NCBI GenBank assembly: GCA_040285825.1
Contig: JAUPSS010000004.1
Span: forward strand, 4,285,658 to 4,349,657
Length of the DNA: 64,000 nucleotides
Reading direction: 5' to 3'
Source of the DNA: Eukaryota sp. TZLM1-RC
Taxonomy: Eukaryota > Metamonada: BaSk clade
Notes under the pieces: generated by a model
The model's input: the letters and a program-made list of their open reading frames with translations, nothing else
What the model was told of the DNA's origin: nothing
The model's database searches: none
Shown here: positions 1-10,964 of the stretch, piece by piece
Numbering within the stretch: position 1 is the stretch's first letter
Layout: each line of letters opens with the position of its first letter
Made by a program: the position numbers and the translations under genes

Positions 1-136
1 CATAATCTAGACTCCGGTGAATCAACATTATTTACAAGCTCTCTATTCTGACAAACGCGTCATATTAGCTTGGACTACCATTATTGTGTCCAATTCAACA
101 TAAGATTAGAGCAAAGATGTTGCCCAGATCGTTCCT

Positions 137-215
137 TGTTGGCGCCCTAAGGCTTATATAATATGAATAGAAAATAAATCAGACTCTTCTTTACTACAAT
201 AGACTTTAGGCAACA
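137..215 (+). repeat. 5' LTR of copy A (79 bp)
   Basis: Begins TGTTGG and ends CAACA, so the ends are TG...CA with a 5-bp inverted repeat. It differs from the 3' LTR (8170-8248) at about five positions, four of them clustered in the AATATGAATAG / GTTATGATGAG block. The 13 bases that follow (216-228, ATAATTATTGACC) are conserved after the 5' LTR of copy B with one change and may be the primer-binding region, but I could not match them to a tRNA end. Confidence 0.88.
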
Positions 216-305
216 ATAATTATTGACCATTTTAAAGTCAAAAGGTATACCTTAACTTCAGCACTTTACTAGCAAACATCCCCAGAAACCAAAAACCTTT
301 ACAGC

Positions 306-3300
306 ATGTCAGACATCATTCAGCAAGATATCTCTGACCCTAATCCCCCAACTAACATGCAACAGGAACCAGCGACACATATACATAATAAAGAGGGTAA
401 CGAGGCAACGGACCCGGATCCCACCTCCCCCTCCCTAAAAGTGAAAGATGAAAGAGTGGACGAGGTCCCTCCATCTTCAGCAATGGAAGAGGTAACGAGA
501 ACGGACCCGGCTCCCTCTCCCCTCAGCAAAAAAGAAACAGATGAGGTTACGAGAACGGACCCGGCTCCCTCTCCCCTCCCAATTAGTGAACCCGTCTCAA
601 AGGGAACGGATGGAAATTCCACCTTAGACACGTCTACCCCATTAGGAGAATATGAAGAAATTCAATCTCAACTGGATGAAATGGAGGGAGAAGACGACTC
701 TTCCGAGGGGTTCTACAAGTTATTAAGAGAGGATGCGGAAGCTTACCTCGAACCAACAGATTTCTGTCTGTTCGAGCAGCTTCCTCCCCTATGGAGTTAC
801 ATTCAAAAGAGGCAGAAACGTTGGTTTCCAGACCCTCGGTATGGCTGGGGATACCCAAAAGGTATTGGAAATTCCCCTCAACGAAAGGAATGAACTCATA
901 AAGGCTCTTGATAAATTGAGCAGGGAGACATTCGGACGTATCGCAGAGCGACGTCCCAGAATGTCTGGAATGGACAAGAGAATCAATGAAATGATGTCTC
1001 TTCCCATCAAAGATAGATTGGATTGGAAAGCCACCTTCCTAGATCAACATGGCAGGAGAATCAGGTTTCTCTCCATCGAGCAGAGAAGTAGGACCGACTC
1101 GGAAGACATCCTACAATCCAAATTGCCTGCCTGGTTTGATCCCAACTTTGATACGGAAATCCATAATGACACGGAGCTGACAGAGGGTGCTCCCACATAT
1201 TTTAGGAAATTATTGAGCAGGAGGATAGTAGTGAACCGGACAAGCTTGAACCGGTAACACCTTGGTTCGATGCAGACGCTCTGAATAATATTCACACGGA
1301 ACGATCAGCGGTATCTACGTATAGGAGCCTTTCTAACAACTACATCCAACAACATGGTAACTCGTTCACGAAACAACGAGATTTTAGACAATGGGTAACG
1401 GGAGATCCATCCACATCTCTTTACCTTCCCAAACTGCCTGTTGTAGCCGCTATAATTTCTGAAAAAAGCCAACCAATACAGGTCTGCTCTATTGACAGCA
1501 TATCCGAACACGTTCCAACAGTGAACGTCCCGGAACCTGTAACTAGACATGACGTTGCTCCTCAGGAAGAACCAACTTCCTCCCAACCTTTGGAAAGTGA
1601 AATCGGAGAAAACATAGAGTTGAACGGGCCAGTCGTTGGAGAAACGGCTCCTCCTCAACCCTCAGTAAGAGATTCTTCTTCCGACAGACCTATGCGTATT
1701 GAGGACCTACAATCCTCAAGAAGAGCTATTGACATGAGCATAGCTAGTAGCCTTCATAGACAGATTGATCCACGGTCTGAGGATATCGACTATAAAAGAC
1801 TTCGATTATCCGCTGATGACCCTATCAACAAAATGTCTATCATAGCTTTTCTTTTGAAATATCAAACTTGGGATAAATACGGGCGAACGATAGCTAATAG
1901 AAGCTTTGAAGCCCCAGGTCAATCAGACTGGACCAGAGCCTTTATGATAGCTACCCGGCTATTTGGAGAAGACCAAGCAGAAATAACCCAAGATAGGATT
2001 AAAGATCTCCCCAAACATATACGCGACCAGATCTCCATGGATACAACACAGCCTTTGGTAAGGATTGACCCAGCTATAACAGATAAGCTCGGACCCCCAA
2101 TCCACCATTATGATTTATTTAGGAGCATGATGATGAGCACTTGCCCTACAGGAATATCCAGCATGATCGACCCTAGACTTCTATCTAGATGGCAGAGTCA
2201 AGGCTTGAACAGCCCTAATGAAGCCTAGAATAAACTGGAGAAAATCCACAATAGGCGTGAGGCTGACAACGAGTTTGGTTGTTATGTAGAAGATTATGGA
2301 GACGTCTTGAGAATGACCACCTACATGACCGACCTAACCATCCCCGATTTAATTAGAGGAAGCAGTGGGCTGATAACCATATCTCCCGCTCTAATAGCCG
2401 AGTACTTCCTTATGGGTTTGGATAACTTCGCTATATCAAGCGAACTCCTCCCAGTATGGACTAGGGAATCCTTGTGGGACTCACCGAACAGAACAACTCT
2501 ACTCGATTTGATATCGACAACGAAAAGACATTTCCTCGTTTGGTTTTTCACAGCAGGAAATAAGCCCACAATGGATGTACTAAGGAATAGGGCTAACGAA
2601 GAAGAAATTTCTTTGGGATTCACGGCAATGAGAACTTACTCAAGAGGAGTAACACCATCAGCCCAGGCTCCAACAAAACGAGCAAGACGATCAGGTGGAA
2701 AGTCAAGAGGAACCCCTCAACACAAATACATCCCTGAAAAGCATGAACGAGAAAGGTCAAAATTCTGTACATTCTGCAGTAACGTTGAAGGTAACAATCA
2801 TGTTGGCCACACTGTATTCGAATGCAAGGAGCCTCGTTGTGCTAGAAGCAGAGTTCCCAAAGAAGAAAGATTTAGATTAGGAGATCAGGAGACGCCTGCT
2901 AGTAGAGGCAGTGTAGAAAGGGGCCGAGGTGGCCGTGGTAGACGTGTACATAGATTTAAATTTAGAGGCCGTGGAGGCCGGTTTAGAGGACATAAAGGAA
3001 GAGGTCAATATGGACCTATTTATAACATCAACACTACAGAGGATATATCATCAAACGCATCCCCTACTGAGTCAAAACCGACCCGTTCGAGTACGGTTCC
3101 TCACAGACGGATCAACAACAGCAACCGGAATAGCAGGACAGGCAACTTTCCTGATCGGGTACACATCAATGCAATCAATCACAAACAATCAACAACCGAT
3201 TTAGCAAACCCGGTCAACAACTTTCCAACAGCTCAACAAAATCTCTCAATTCCTCTACAAATTCACCAAACCTGCTCTGATATCAACAGTATTTTTGATA

Positions 3301-4007
3301 TTAATTCTACGTTTAGTGGAAACCACATCAGATACCAGCGTTCTCCATTTCTAAGACTGGAGATATCAATAAATGATATTAAAATGATTGCGACTATAGA
3401 TGTGGCTGCGTTTTGTTCAGTTATTACTGCAGATTTAACTGAACAATGCCATATGTCAATCAATAGCAAGGATACCATTAAGTTCTTACCAGCTGATAAC
3501 GTATCCACAAAATCGCTAGGGATTGCAACTGGTATTCTGTCGTTCAATGTAGGAAGCATTGCGCAACAAGTTCATTATAAACATACTCTTCCCATAATCC
3601 CGGGTTCGAACAAATTATTAATAGGGACAGACATGTTAAAAGCACTTGGGCTTCAGACGGATGATGGTTTTTTCATTAGATTAGACAAAGAACACCGCAT
3701 TTTGCTAAATGCAGAATTAGAATTCGACTCTAGGATCGCTCAACATTCGATTGGGACCTTAAATAACCATTCACCAAGTCCTTCTGATTTTGAGGAGCAA
3801 TTAGCAAGATCTGGATGTGAGATAAAATTAGATGATAGTAATAATAAATTAAAATTAACGAGTCTACTAGGAATTTTCAGCGATGTTTTTAGTGAAACTC
3901 CAAACAGAAAAGGAATCAATTGTAATCCTCTAACAATCCCCTTTAGAGATGAGAATGCTATAGTACACAAGCCTGCTAGACGGTTAAATCCAGCAAAATG
4001 GAAATAG
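306..4007 (+). pseudogene. gag: gag-protease of LTR copy A, broken
   Basis: Starts with ATG at 306. The N-terminal part has proline/acid-rich repeats (two EVTRTDPAPSPL units). Alignment by eye with copy B shows frameshifts near 808 and 1213 and a single in-frame TAG at 2226; the frame is then open from 2229 to 4007. The C-terminal part has a zinc knuckle with unusual spacing C-X2-C-X10-H-X4-C (about 2767-2830), an RGG-rich stretch, and a retropepsin-like region with ATIDVAAFCSV where D-S/T-G-A is expected. The frame ends at TAG 4005-4007, just after NPAK, through what looks like a one-base deletion that copy B shares. The product would have been the particle protein plus protease. Confidence 0.85.
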
Positions 4008-5551
4008 CAAACAAAATATTTGATGAACTGATTGAAATGGGCTATGCAGTTGAATCAAATTATAAATTCAGCTCTCCTATTGTGTTAGTTATATATCCTG
4101 ACGACAAGAAACCCAGGTTGACTGGAGACTTTAGCGGTAAAGATGGAGTTTATGCCCACACGATTTCAGTAGAGCCTAATCTACCTTGGATTAGAGATAT
4201 TTTAGAATTTTTGAGTAGAGCAAACTACATTGCCACGCTTGATTTACCAAAAGCTTTCTGGCAGATGAACGTAGCTGAGAAGGATATTGAGAAAACATCA
4301 ATCTCAATCCCGGAAGGTCAATTATGTTTAAAAGAGTTTGCTTCGGATTAAACATCCCAGCAGTTTTTCGAAATGTAATGATGGAAAGATTCCAAATGAT
4401 GGCGTTTTTATATATATCGATGATATTATAATAGTTGGAACGACTTTCGATGAATTCTATAAGAGATTACAAAGAGTCCTCCAATGCGCCAGAAATAGAC
4501 GTGTAAATATAGGTCTACGCAAATGTAAATTCGTAACATCCAAACACCCTATTGATATTTTAGGAAGCACCTTCCAGGATAAAACCAGATTTATTAGTAA
4601 GAAAAAAATCGAAGCCTTGATGAGAATCCCTAGACCAAAATCAGTGAAAGAAGTTCGCTCATTGGTAGGATCCATCAATTATATTAGAGATTGGCGTCCA
4701 GGTATTTCCGAATTAATAGCTCCAATTAACGAGTTAATTAAAGGAAAACCTAGAATAATAAAATGGACCAACGAGCATGACGATTATTTTAAACAAATAA
4801 AAGATTTAATAATTAATCACATGCCTCTGGAATTACCAGCTCCGGGCAAGCGAGTATTGATAAGTACTGACGCTTCAGATGTAGCAGTAGGAGGTGTAAT
4901 TTGGCAAGAAATTGAACCCTACTCCCCTGCAGGAACCCCGCTAAATAAAAGGAAAGTGAAACCTTTGTCATTCTATAGTAGATTACTTACAGAAACACAA
5001 AGAAAATGGTCCACCCTACAAAAAGAATTATATGGAATACTGTTGATTTTAACTGAAAGTTGTTTAGAAAGCTACTTGTTAACTAGACATTGAACAATTT
5101 TCACCGATCACAAAAACATTGCATTCCTGGCTACAGCCCCAGAGAAAAATAGAATTGTAAAGAGATGGCTGCCGATACTATCTGAATTCGACTTTGACAT
5201 AGTCCATGAACCTGGTGAAGACAACCATTGGGCAGATATGTTATCGAGGAATATTGATTTGGATCAAAACGAGGAAACTCCTTCTATTTGTAGTACAAAT
5301 ATACCAGATACTTTACTTTCAAATTACGAGATATCTCCACTAGACGATGATTCTGATTCGGATCTTGAAGACATCCCATCAATCTCATCTCTAAGTAGAC
5401 ACCAAGACCTACCTATTTTTTCTTCTTGGTTCTCTAAGATAAGATCTGAACAACAAATAGCCAAAAACAACAACGACTCGTTATTTGAAAATGCAATTCT
5501 AGATGAAAATACTCAAATTTGGAAAAATAATAAAAACAAAATTTTGATTCC
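3998..5551 (+). pseudogene. pol: Reverse transcriptase-RNase H of LTR copy A, broken
   Basis: Homologous throughout to the RT-RNase H of element C (37040 onward). The RT region shows LDLPKAFWQM (motif A) and FIYIDDII (motif C, YIDD). The RNase H region shows the catalytic-type ISTDASDVAVGG and LQKELYGILL. The frame is lost around 4320-4390, where the fingers/palm link reads in another frame; copy B has the same lesion. A TGA at 5092-5094 interrupts RNase H before TIFTDHKN; copy B has a leucine codon there. The block ends where the nested non-LTR insertion begins. Confidence 0.85.
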
Positions 5552-5562
5552 AAAGAGCCTCA

Positions 5563-6707
5563 AATTTGTGAATCGTTTTCCTGAAAAAATTCATCTCATT
5601 GAAAATTGTGGCAGCTCTTATCTTATTTCATTGCAACAGGAAATTGAAACTCTTTCACCCAATATTTGGGCTAAATGTTTCCCCTCTGATATTGTGGAAC
5701 TTCCTTCAAGAAGCTTGCTCTCCTTACCACTGACTTTTGCAAAATTGCAGAAAAAAATCTTGAAAGTTTTAGAAAACTTGGATTATATTGTACGTCTTAG
5801 CTTGGCTAAGGAAAAAAATCCCGTTTTTGCAAATTTTTTGATTGATCTTGAAGACAGTTGCTCAAGTTGCCTAATCTCCCAAATTCCCAACATTTATGGC
5901 CTCCTACTTAATGATCACCAATGGAACACTGCAATGAGAATGAGATGTTTTCTATGGCCTTGTTCATTACCAAATGATTTAATTTGTCGCTGCAAGAGTG
6001 TTGTTACGCTTTCCCATATTTTAAACTGTAAGAATTTCATAACTTATCGCTCACTTGTTCATGACTCAGTTTGTGATCAATTATATGCCATGTGCAAAAG
6101 TTTCAATATAGAGGCCTTTATTGAGCCACTAGTACGTAAGCTGTCTTCAGATCAAACTGATGATTCCTTTGGTAAAAGAAGGGCAGATTTAGTAGCTCCA
6201 GGGATCGATGGTGTTCTCAATGTTGTAGACGTTGTTTCAGTGGATGTTTGCAAAAATTCTGCTGCTCGTTTAGTGTATTCCGCTGATTCGCCGTTATCTA
6301 ACGCCGAAAAAAAGAAGATAAAAAAGTATGAAAAACCTTTGGCACAGTTAGGTAGAGTGGAACATGTGAAATATCAGTTATGCCGTTTGCAATTTCTATT
6401 TTTGGCAATATTGGACCTTCAGGGTTGCACTTTTTTGAAAATTTCAAAAAAGTGTTACTGAATAGGTCTGGTAAAACAATGAACTCCACTTTCTGGTTAA
6501 ATACAATTGTTTTATGCATTTTCAAGTCTATTCCAACAATGATTTCAAAGGCACTTTTAGCTATTGGTGTAGAATATGAACGTAATGCTGTGAGTAGGTT
6601 CAGTAATAGTGACGCTTGTTTGGAGGATATTGAATTCTAGATGGGTTTTTTTATCTCAATAATTATTCCAGTTTTAAAAATAAATAAATTTTCAAAAAAG
6701 AGCCTCA
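5563..6707 (+). mobile_element. Nested 5'-truncated RLE-type non-LTR retrotransposon in copy A
   Basis: The 11-bp direct repeat AAAGAGCCTCA at 5552-5562 and 6697-6707 is a target-site duplication, and the insert ends in an A-rich stretch (about 6674-6699). Both are hallmarks of target-primed reverse transcription. The insert encodes only the C-terminal part of a non-LTR reverse transcriptase: a CX1CX7HX4C zinc motif (CRCKSVVTLSHILNC), ITYRSLVHDSV, and a PD-(D/E)xK-like block with RRADL followed by VVDVVSVD. This combination is typical of restriction-like endonuclease elements (R2/CRE/NeSL-type). The insertion splits the LTR polyprotein exactly between IPKSLK and the HGLVQSGHPS zinc-binding domain. 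Confidence 0.85.
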
Positions 6708-8057
6708 GAAAACAGGCACTACTATTAATACATGGTTTGGTTCAATCTGGTCACCCCAGCAAAAACGATAGTTTACACAAACTATCCAAAAGCGATTTCT
6801 ACTGGCCCAATATGAGAAAGGACCTCATTAATCATGTCAAAAGATGCCCAACTTGTCAAAAAACGGCTCCAGTTCAAAGATCAAAAACACCTTCCACAGG
6901 ATCTTTATGGGCAGATCGTCCTTTTGCTAGATTAAACGTCGATACAATTGGACACCTAAATTCTGACAACGAAGGAAATAAATATCTTTTTAGTATTTGT
7001 AGACTCTTTTACTGGATATACAATTTTAGTCCCTCTAAAAGAACTCAATGCCTTAGAAACCGCAGATGCCTTAATTTGGAATGTTTGCGCTATCTTTGGC
7101 ATACCTATGTTAATTCATAGTGATAATGGACCTGAGTTCGCCAACGAGACTTTTAAAATAGTGTGTAACAGATTAGCGATTGAGACGAGTAACTCAATTC
7201 CCCACTATTCAGAAAGTAATGGACTTGTAGAACGTAAACATAGAGACGTTCTCCAATGCTTAAGGAAACTATTAATAGATTTCAATGATTACGGAAATTG
7301 GTCTACCTACGTTCCTATATCCCAACTGTTAATAAATTCTACTAAAAGCAGAAAAACTGGTTCTACCCCATACGAACTCATGTTCGGTTCTTCGATTAGT
7401 CCAAGAACAGACCCTGCTAATATATTAGGAAATTTATCCAAATTTGAAACTAATATCCCTTTACTAGATGACATAAAAATGAAAAACACTCGTCTACAAG
7501 AAAAAAGGGAAGAAGCAGAGCGTCACCAAACATTAAATACTCCGTCTGCAGTAGATAATACTAATTCGTGTCTTATAGCATTTAATATTGGTGACTACGT
7601 CTTACGTAAAACCAAGCAAAATAATAAATTGCATGGATCTTGGAATGGACCATTCTTAGTTATTGACCTTCCATCCAAATCTACTTTATTATTGAAGAAT
7701 CTTACTACTGGCACAGAATTAAAAGCTGCCAAGAAAGATTGCAAAATCTATGAAAATCCACAGGACATTGAGTTCCTCAAAGCAGTCGCTGCAGGCGATT
7801 CCGAAAAACACGTTATAGAGAAAATCCTCTCAGAATACCACTCTGATTCAGGTAGTTTCTGTACTGTTCAATGGTTTGGCGGTGAGACAACAGAAGAGCC
7901 ACTCCATTCGGTTAGACACTCAGAAGCTTATAAGTTATTTAGTAAGGATAACAAGAAAATTGGAAAACGTACCATTAGTCGACGACAAGGTACTTCCAAT
8001 GAGTCTACTCCTTCTAAGAAGCCTAGACGCAGCAATAGAATTAGGAAGAGGAGCTAA
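6708..8057 (+). pseudogene. int: Integrase with chromodomain-like tail, copy A (one frameshift)
   Basis: Resumes the LTR polyprotein after the nested insertion. It has an H2C2 zinc-binding domain (HGLVQSGHPS ... CPTCQ), then the DDE core: LNVDTIG (D), SDNGPEF (D) and VERKHR (E). The C-terminus has HVIEKILSEY ... VQWFGGETTEE, which looks like a chromodomain-related fold, and a basic tail (KKPRRSNRIRKRS) that could be a nuclear localisation signal. One extra T in the run at about 6988-6992 shifts the frame after EGNKYL; copy B lacks the extra base and is open there. Confidence 0.87.
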
Positions 8058-8150
8058 TTCTTAGTTTATATCGATTATATGTATTTATTTATAGTTATTT
8101 CGTTATTTGTATATAGTTTTTATTTCATATTCATATAAGCTGATCTATTT

Positions 8151-8169
8151 TGAAAAAGGGAAGAAGCAG
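8151..8169 (+). other. Polypurine tract of copy A
   Basis: The purine-rich run AAAAAGGGAAGAAGCAG lies directly before the 3' LTR, the expected place for plus-strand priming. The same run lies inside the 3' LTR of copy B, and element C has AGAGAGGAAAAGGCAG in the same place. Confidence 0.7.
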
Positions 8170-8248
8170 TGTTGGCGCCCTAAGGCTTATATGTTATGAT
8201 GAGAAAATAAATCAGACTTTTCTTTACTACAATAGACTTTAGGCAACA
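8170..8248 (+). repeat. 3' LTR of copy A (79 bp)
   Basis: Direct repeat of 137-215, followed by the target duplication TCCT. It is closer to the 3' LTR of copy B (11973-12050) than to its own 5' LTR. Confidence 0.9.
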
Positions 8249-8295
8249 TCCTGGGAAAATTTCATAAAGGAGAAGCAAGTAGTTCAGTTGAGCAC

Positions 8296-8363
8296 TGTTA
8301 GAATTCGAACATTCGGACCATATCCGAATATTCAGACGATCGCTTGTTGAACTAGTTTTGGTT
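8296..8363 (+). repeat. Dyad-rich repeat block, similar to 52620-52676
   Basis: TGTTAGAATTC, then two GAANNTTC dyads whose starts are 19 bases apart, then GAACTAGTTTT. The same arrangement and spacing occur before the hAT transposase at 52620. It may be a transposon end or a promoter block; GAANNTTC is also the heat-shock element unit. The rest of 8249-8852 holds only a short open frame without an ATG start and no recognisable gene. Confidence 0.5.
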
Positions 8364-8852
8364 GGCCATCCTGAATTGATTGAAATTTGGTCTCTATCAT
8401 TAGACACAGAATTGGTGATTCATTTGATTGTTGAAGTGTTGATCTTTCTTCCAGTCTATAAGCAAATAGACAAAGTCATTTCAAAAAGGAAGAATAAGTC
8501 ATGGGATGGAAAAGCAAAAATACATCACATAAACAAGTACAACATGAAGTGTGGAACAGAAGTTTCTAGCCAAACAAATAAACATAATACTGCAGTTGTA
8601 TTGTCGTGACTCAATAGTGTTTCAACAAGATTTCCACAAATGGAGAGTAGTCAATGTAAGTTAATATTGTTTCGCAACAACTAAGCATCTCATCAGGACA
8701 CATTTAAATTATTTACTGAAAAATGATTTTATATTATTCTTTGAATAATTAAGAACAAGATAACTGACACATTGATAGGTGAGCTGAACTAATTTTGTTT
8801 GGCTGGTCTAGTAGCGAAAATCTTACATTGTTGTCAATCAATTCAAATCACA

Positions 8853-9518
8853 ATGCCTCTTCCTGCACCATCATCCATACAACTTGATCCTGAACTTCTT
8901 TCTGAACCAGAGACAGACTCAGACTTTGACTTTGAAGTGACCGATGAAATGGCTGCTAAAGCTCGTCTTCGTAGTTCAGAGCCAGACGCGAACACTGAAC
9001 TCCTTGAGTCAGCTATACAGAAGCTCCAAACAATGACCACTTTACCATGGGCTCAAACTTTGTCACTCGCTGTTGAATCCCAAGCATCTGACGACATAGA
9101 AGACTTTAATGATGATCTCAAGCGTGAAGTCTCTTTCTACAACCAAACCCTAATGTCTGTCCGTTTAGCTAAGGATCTCTGCAAAGAACACAGCATTCCT
9201 TGGCAACGACCTCATGATTACTATGCTGAAATGGTTAAAGATGACCGACATATGGACAAGATTAGAACCAAGATGCTTCAAGAGAAAAAGAGGATCGAAA
9301 CCGCACAGAAAAGGAGAAAAGAACGAGAGCAGAAACGTTTTGCTAAGCAAATCCAAGCCCAACAAAATCAAAAGAAATCCTTGGAAAAAAAAGAAGCAAT
9401 AAAGAATGTTGCTGAGTTCAAGGATTCTGATGCTGGTAAAAAAAGAAGAAGCAACGAAAAGAAGAGACCTGGAAAACAAAGTCGGCATAACATGAGGTTA
9501 AAGGGAAGGAATATTTAG
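8853..9518 (+). CDS. EBP2: rRNA-processing protein EBP2
   Basis: A 221-residue protein with no intron, starting at the ATG in CACAATGCC; upstream in-frame codons lack an ATG. The N-terminus is acidic (SEPETDSDFDFE). The diagnostic EBP2 core follows: REVSFYNQTLMSVRLAKDL, then PHDYYAEMVKDDRHMDKIR. A long lysine/arginine-rich coiled-coil stretch and a basic C-terminus (KKRRSNEKKRPGKQSRHNMR) complete the family layout. EBP2 is a nucleolar factor needed for 27S pre-rRNA processing and 60S subunit assembly, in yeast with Rrs1 and related factors. The length is somewhat short for the family because the acidic N-terminus is reduced. The gene converges on the symporter gene, with 65 bases between stop codons, so 3' UTRs must be short or overlapping. 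Confidence 0.9.
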   Translation: MPLPAPSSIQLDPELLSEPETDSDFDFEVTDEMAAKARLRSSEPDANTELLESAIQKLQTMTTLPWAQTLSLAVESQASDDIEDFNDDLKREVSFYNQTLMSVRLAKDLCKEHSIPWQRPHDYYAEMVKDDRHMDKIRTKMLQEKKRIETAQKRRKEREQKRFAKQIQAQQNQKKSLEKKEAIKNVAEFKDSDAGKKRRSNEKKRPGKQSRHNMRLKGRNI

Positions 9519-9583
9519 TTTTAGTTAGTATTCAATAGTCAATACAATTTAATTTTATTTATTTACTTTTATTTACTTTTATT

Positions 9584-10909
9584 TTATACAACATTATCTA
9601 ATCTAGGTGGCGGCAAATTTGGTTGCTTTGCCAATGGATTAGTGGTAGACTCATCTGAATTATCTACCAATTTCAAAATAAAGATATCAGCCATTGTATT
9701 CAAGGCACTGCGCATTGAGTCAGCAAAGAATTCGTAAGGAGAAAACAACAAAACCAAAGAAGCTGCTGCCAAAGGATTGATGATAGAGACCAAAGAAAAT
9801 GTAATTGGCAGTGATGATCCCGGGCCAGACAAACCAGTGAAAACAAAGGGAGAGAATAACAAAAGATATATAAAATTACCAAAAGAAGGTCCATCTTCAG
9901 TAAACAATTTCAGACTAATTAGCGAGAACAAAACACCGTAGAAAACCGAACCTGGCACATTGACGACAGAGCCAATAGGAACGAGCAATTCTCTTATATA
10001 ACGCTCAACTTTGATTTCCTTCTCCACAGTAGTGAGTGAGATTGGAACCGTGGTAATGCTGCTCTTGGTGGCAAAAGCGAAAATAGGTGCGTTTTGGACT
10101 CTAAATAAGAATTTAAAAGGATTTTCCCTTGTGAAAACAAAATAAATAATAGGCCAAATAGCAAATGATAGTAAAATCCAACCTAAAATAAAAGAAATGG
10201 TGACAGCATCCCAGGGAACAACAGTGGTGGAGAAAGAGGAATAGACTTTTGAAAAAACAATAACTGATGGAATAACCAAAGCTACATCAAAAACAAGCGA
10301 GTTGAAAAATACATTGGTTCTAGCTAATGATGATTCAGCTCCAGTGTAGCCAAGTCTGTTCAGAGTGAGACCAAAGAGAATGGCATAGGTGATAATTGTT
10401 GAATAGCTCTGGGAAGTAATTGAAAAGAACAGATTAGGAGAGAAGAAGTTGACCACAGTGTTGGTAATGGAGGAAACATAATTGGTAAAAAGTGGTTCAA
10501 GTGATGAGTCGAGGTCGTCGGGAATTGATGGGGCCTCATAACTAGACTGGAACAGAAGGAAAAGAAGGATAGCCAGAAGTGCAGAGATGAAGTGGCCTGA
10601 ATACACGTAGACTAAGTATTTAAAAGCAAACTTGAAGCTATTACCAGATCTAACACTGTCTATGATTGTAAGTGTGATGAGAGAGAAGATAAACACGACC
10701 ATTATCGAGGAAATGATGTTGACCCAAAGAGTCCCAGGGAGAGAGACAATGTCAATGAAACCAGTTGGCAGGTCCCACTTGTCTATGAATAGAGATGTAA
10801 CGATGCCAAGGATAATTGACACTAATAGAATCACTACCGATCTTACACTAGCATCACAATCACGGAAAGGGAACACCTTTTCAACAGAACGAGTGACAGT
10901 TGATGACAT
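9584..10909 (-). CDS. Sodium:dicarboxylate/glutamate symporter family (SDF) transporter
   Basis: A 441-residue hydrophobic protein with about eight membrane spans, encoded without introns from an ATG at 10909. It follows the SDF (EAAT/GltP) plan: FATKSSITTVPIS matches the serine-rich HP1 hairpin motif, VPIGSVVNVPGSVFYG matches the TM7 region normally read as NMDGT (here NVPGS), and SGPGSSLP fits the HP2 tip. The changed NMDGT motif, which helps form the sodium and substrate site in characterised members, means substrate and ion coupling cannot be assumed. The likely location is the plasma membrane, importing acidic or neutral amino acids or dicarboxylates. A non-LTR retrotransposon relic begins only about 55 bases upstream of the start codon, so the promoter must be very short or within the relic. 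Confidence 0.85.
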   Translation of the reverse strand: MSSTVTRSVEKVFPFRDCDASVRSVVILLVSIILGIVTSLFIDKWDLPTGFIDIVSLPGTLWVNIISSIMVVFIFSLITLTIIDSVRSGNSFKFAFKYLVYVYSGHFISALLAILLFLLFQSSYEAPSIPDDLDSSLEPLFTNYVSSITNTVVNFFSPNLFFSITSQSYSTIITYAILFGLTLNRLGYTGAESSLARTNVFFNSLVFDVALVIPSVIVFSKVYSSFSTTVVPWDAVTISFILGWILLSFAIWPIIYFVFTRENPFKFLFRVQNAPIFAFATKSSITTVPISLTTVEKEIKVERYIRELLVPIGSVVNVPGSVFYGVLFSLISLKLFTEDGPSFGNFIYLLLFSPFVFTGLSGPGSSLPITFSLVSIINPLAAASLVLLFSPYEFFADSMRSALNTMADIFILKLVDNSDESTTNPLAKQPNLPPPRLDNVV

Positions 10910-10964
10910 GCTGTTGGAGTTTGTGAATCAAATTGAGCGTTTCCAAACTTACTATTTGTGACAT

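Larger units (their letters stand above)
137..8248 (+). mobile_element. Ty3/gypsy-like LTR retrotransposon, copy A (degenerate)
   Basis: A complete element bounded by 79-bp direct repeats starting TGTTGGCGCC and ending GGCAACA. The 4-bp target duplication TCCT lies at 133-136 and 8249-8252. Internal order is gag, CCHC knuckle, protease, reverse transcriptase, RNase H, integrase with a chromodomain-like tail, which is the Ty3/gypsy order. A non-LTR retrotransposon fragment (5563-6696) sits between RNase H and the integrase zinc-binding domain. The coding frame is broken by several frameshifts and stops, so this copy cannot make its own proteins. Its 3' half is almost identical to copy B at 11973-16240, while the gag half is clearly diverged. 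Confidence 0.93.

Noticed and set aside
8358-8609. An 83-codon frame between copy A and EBP2
   Set aside because: No ATG at its start, no domain, and it begins in the dyad-rich repeat block.
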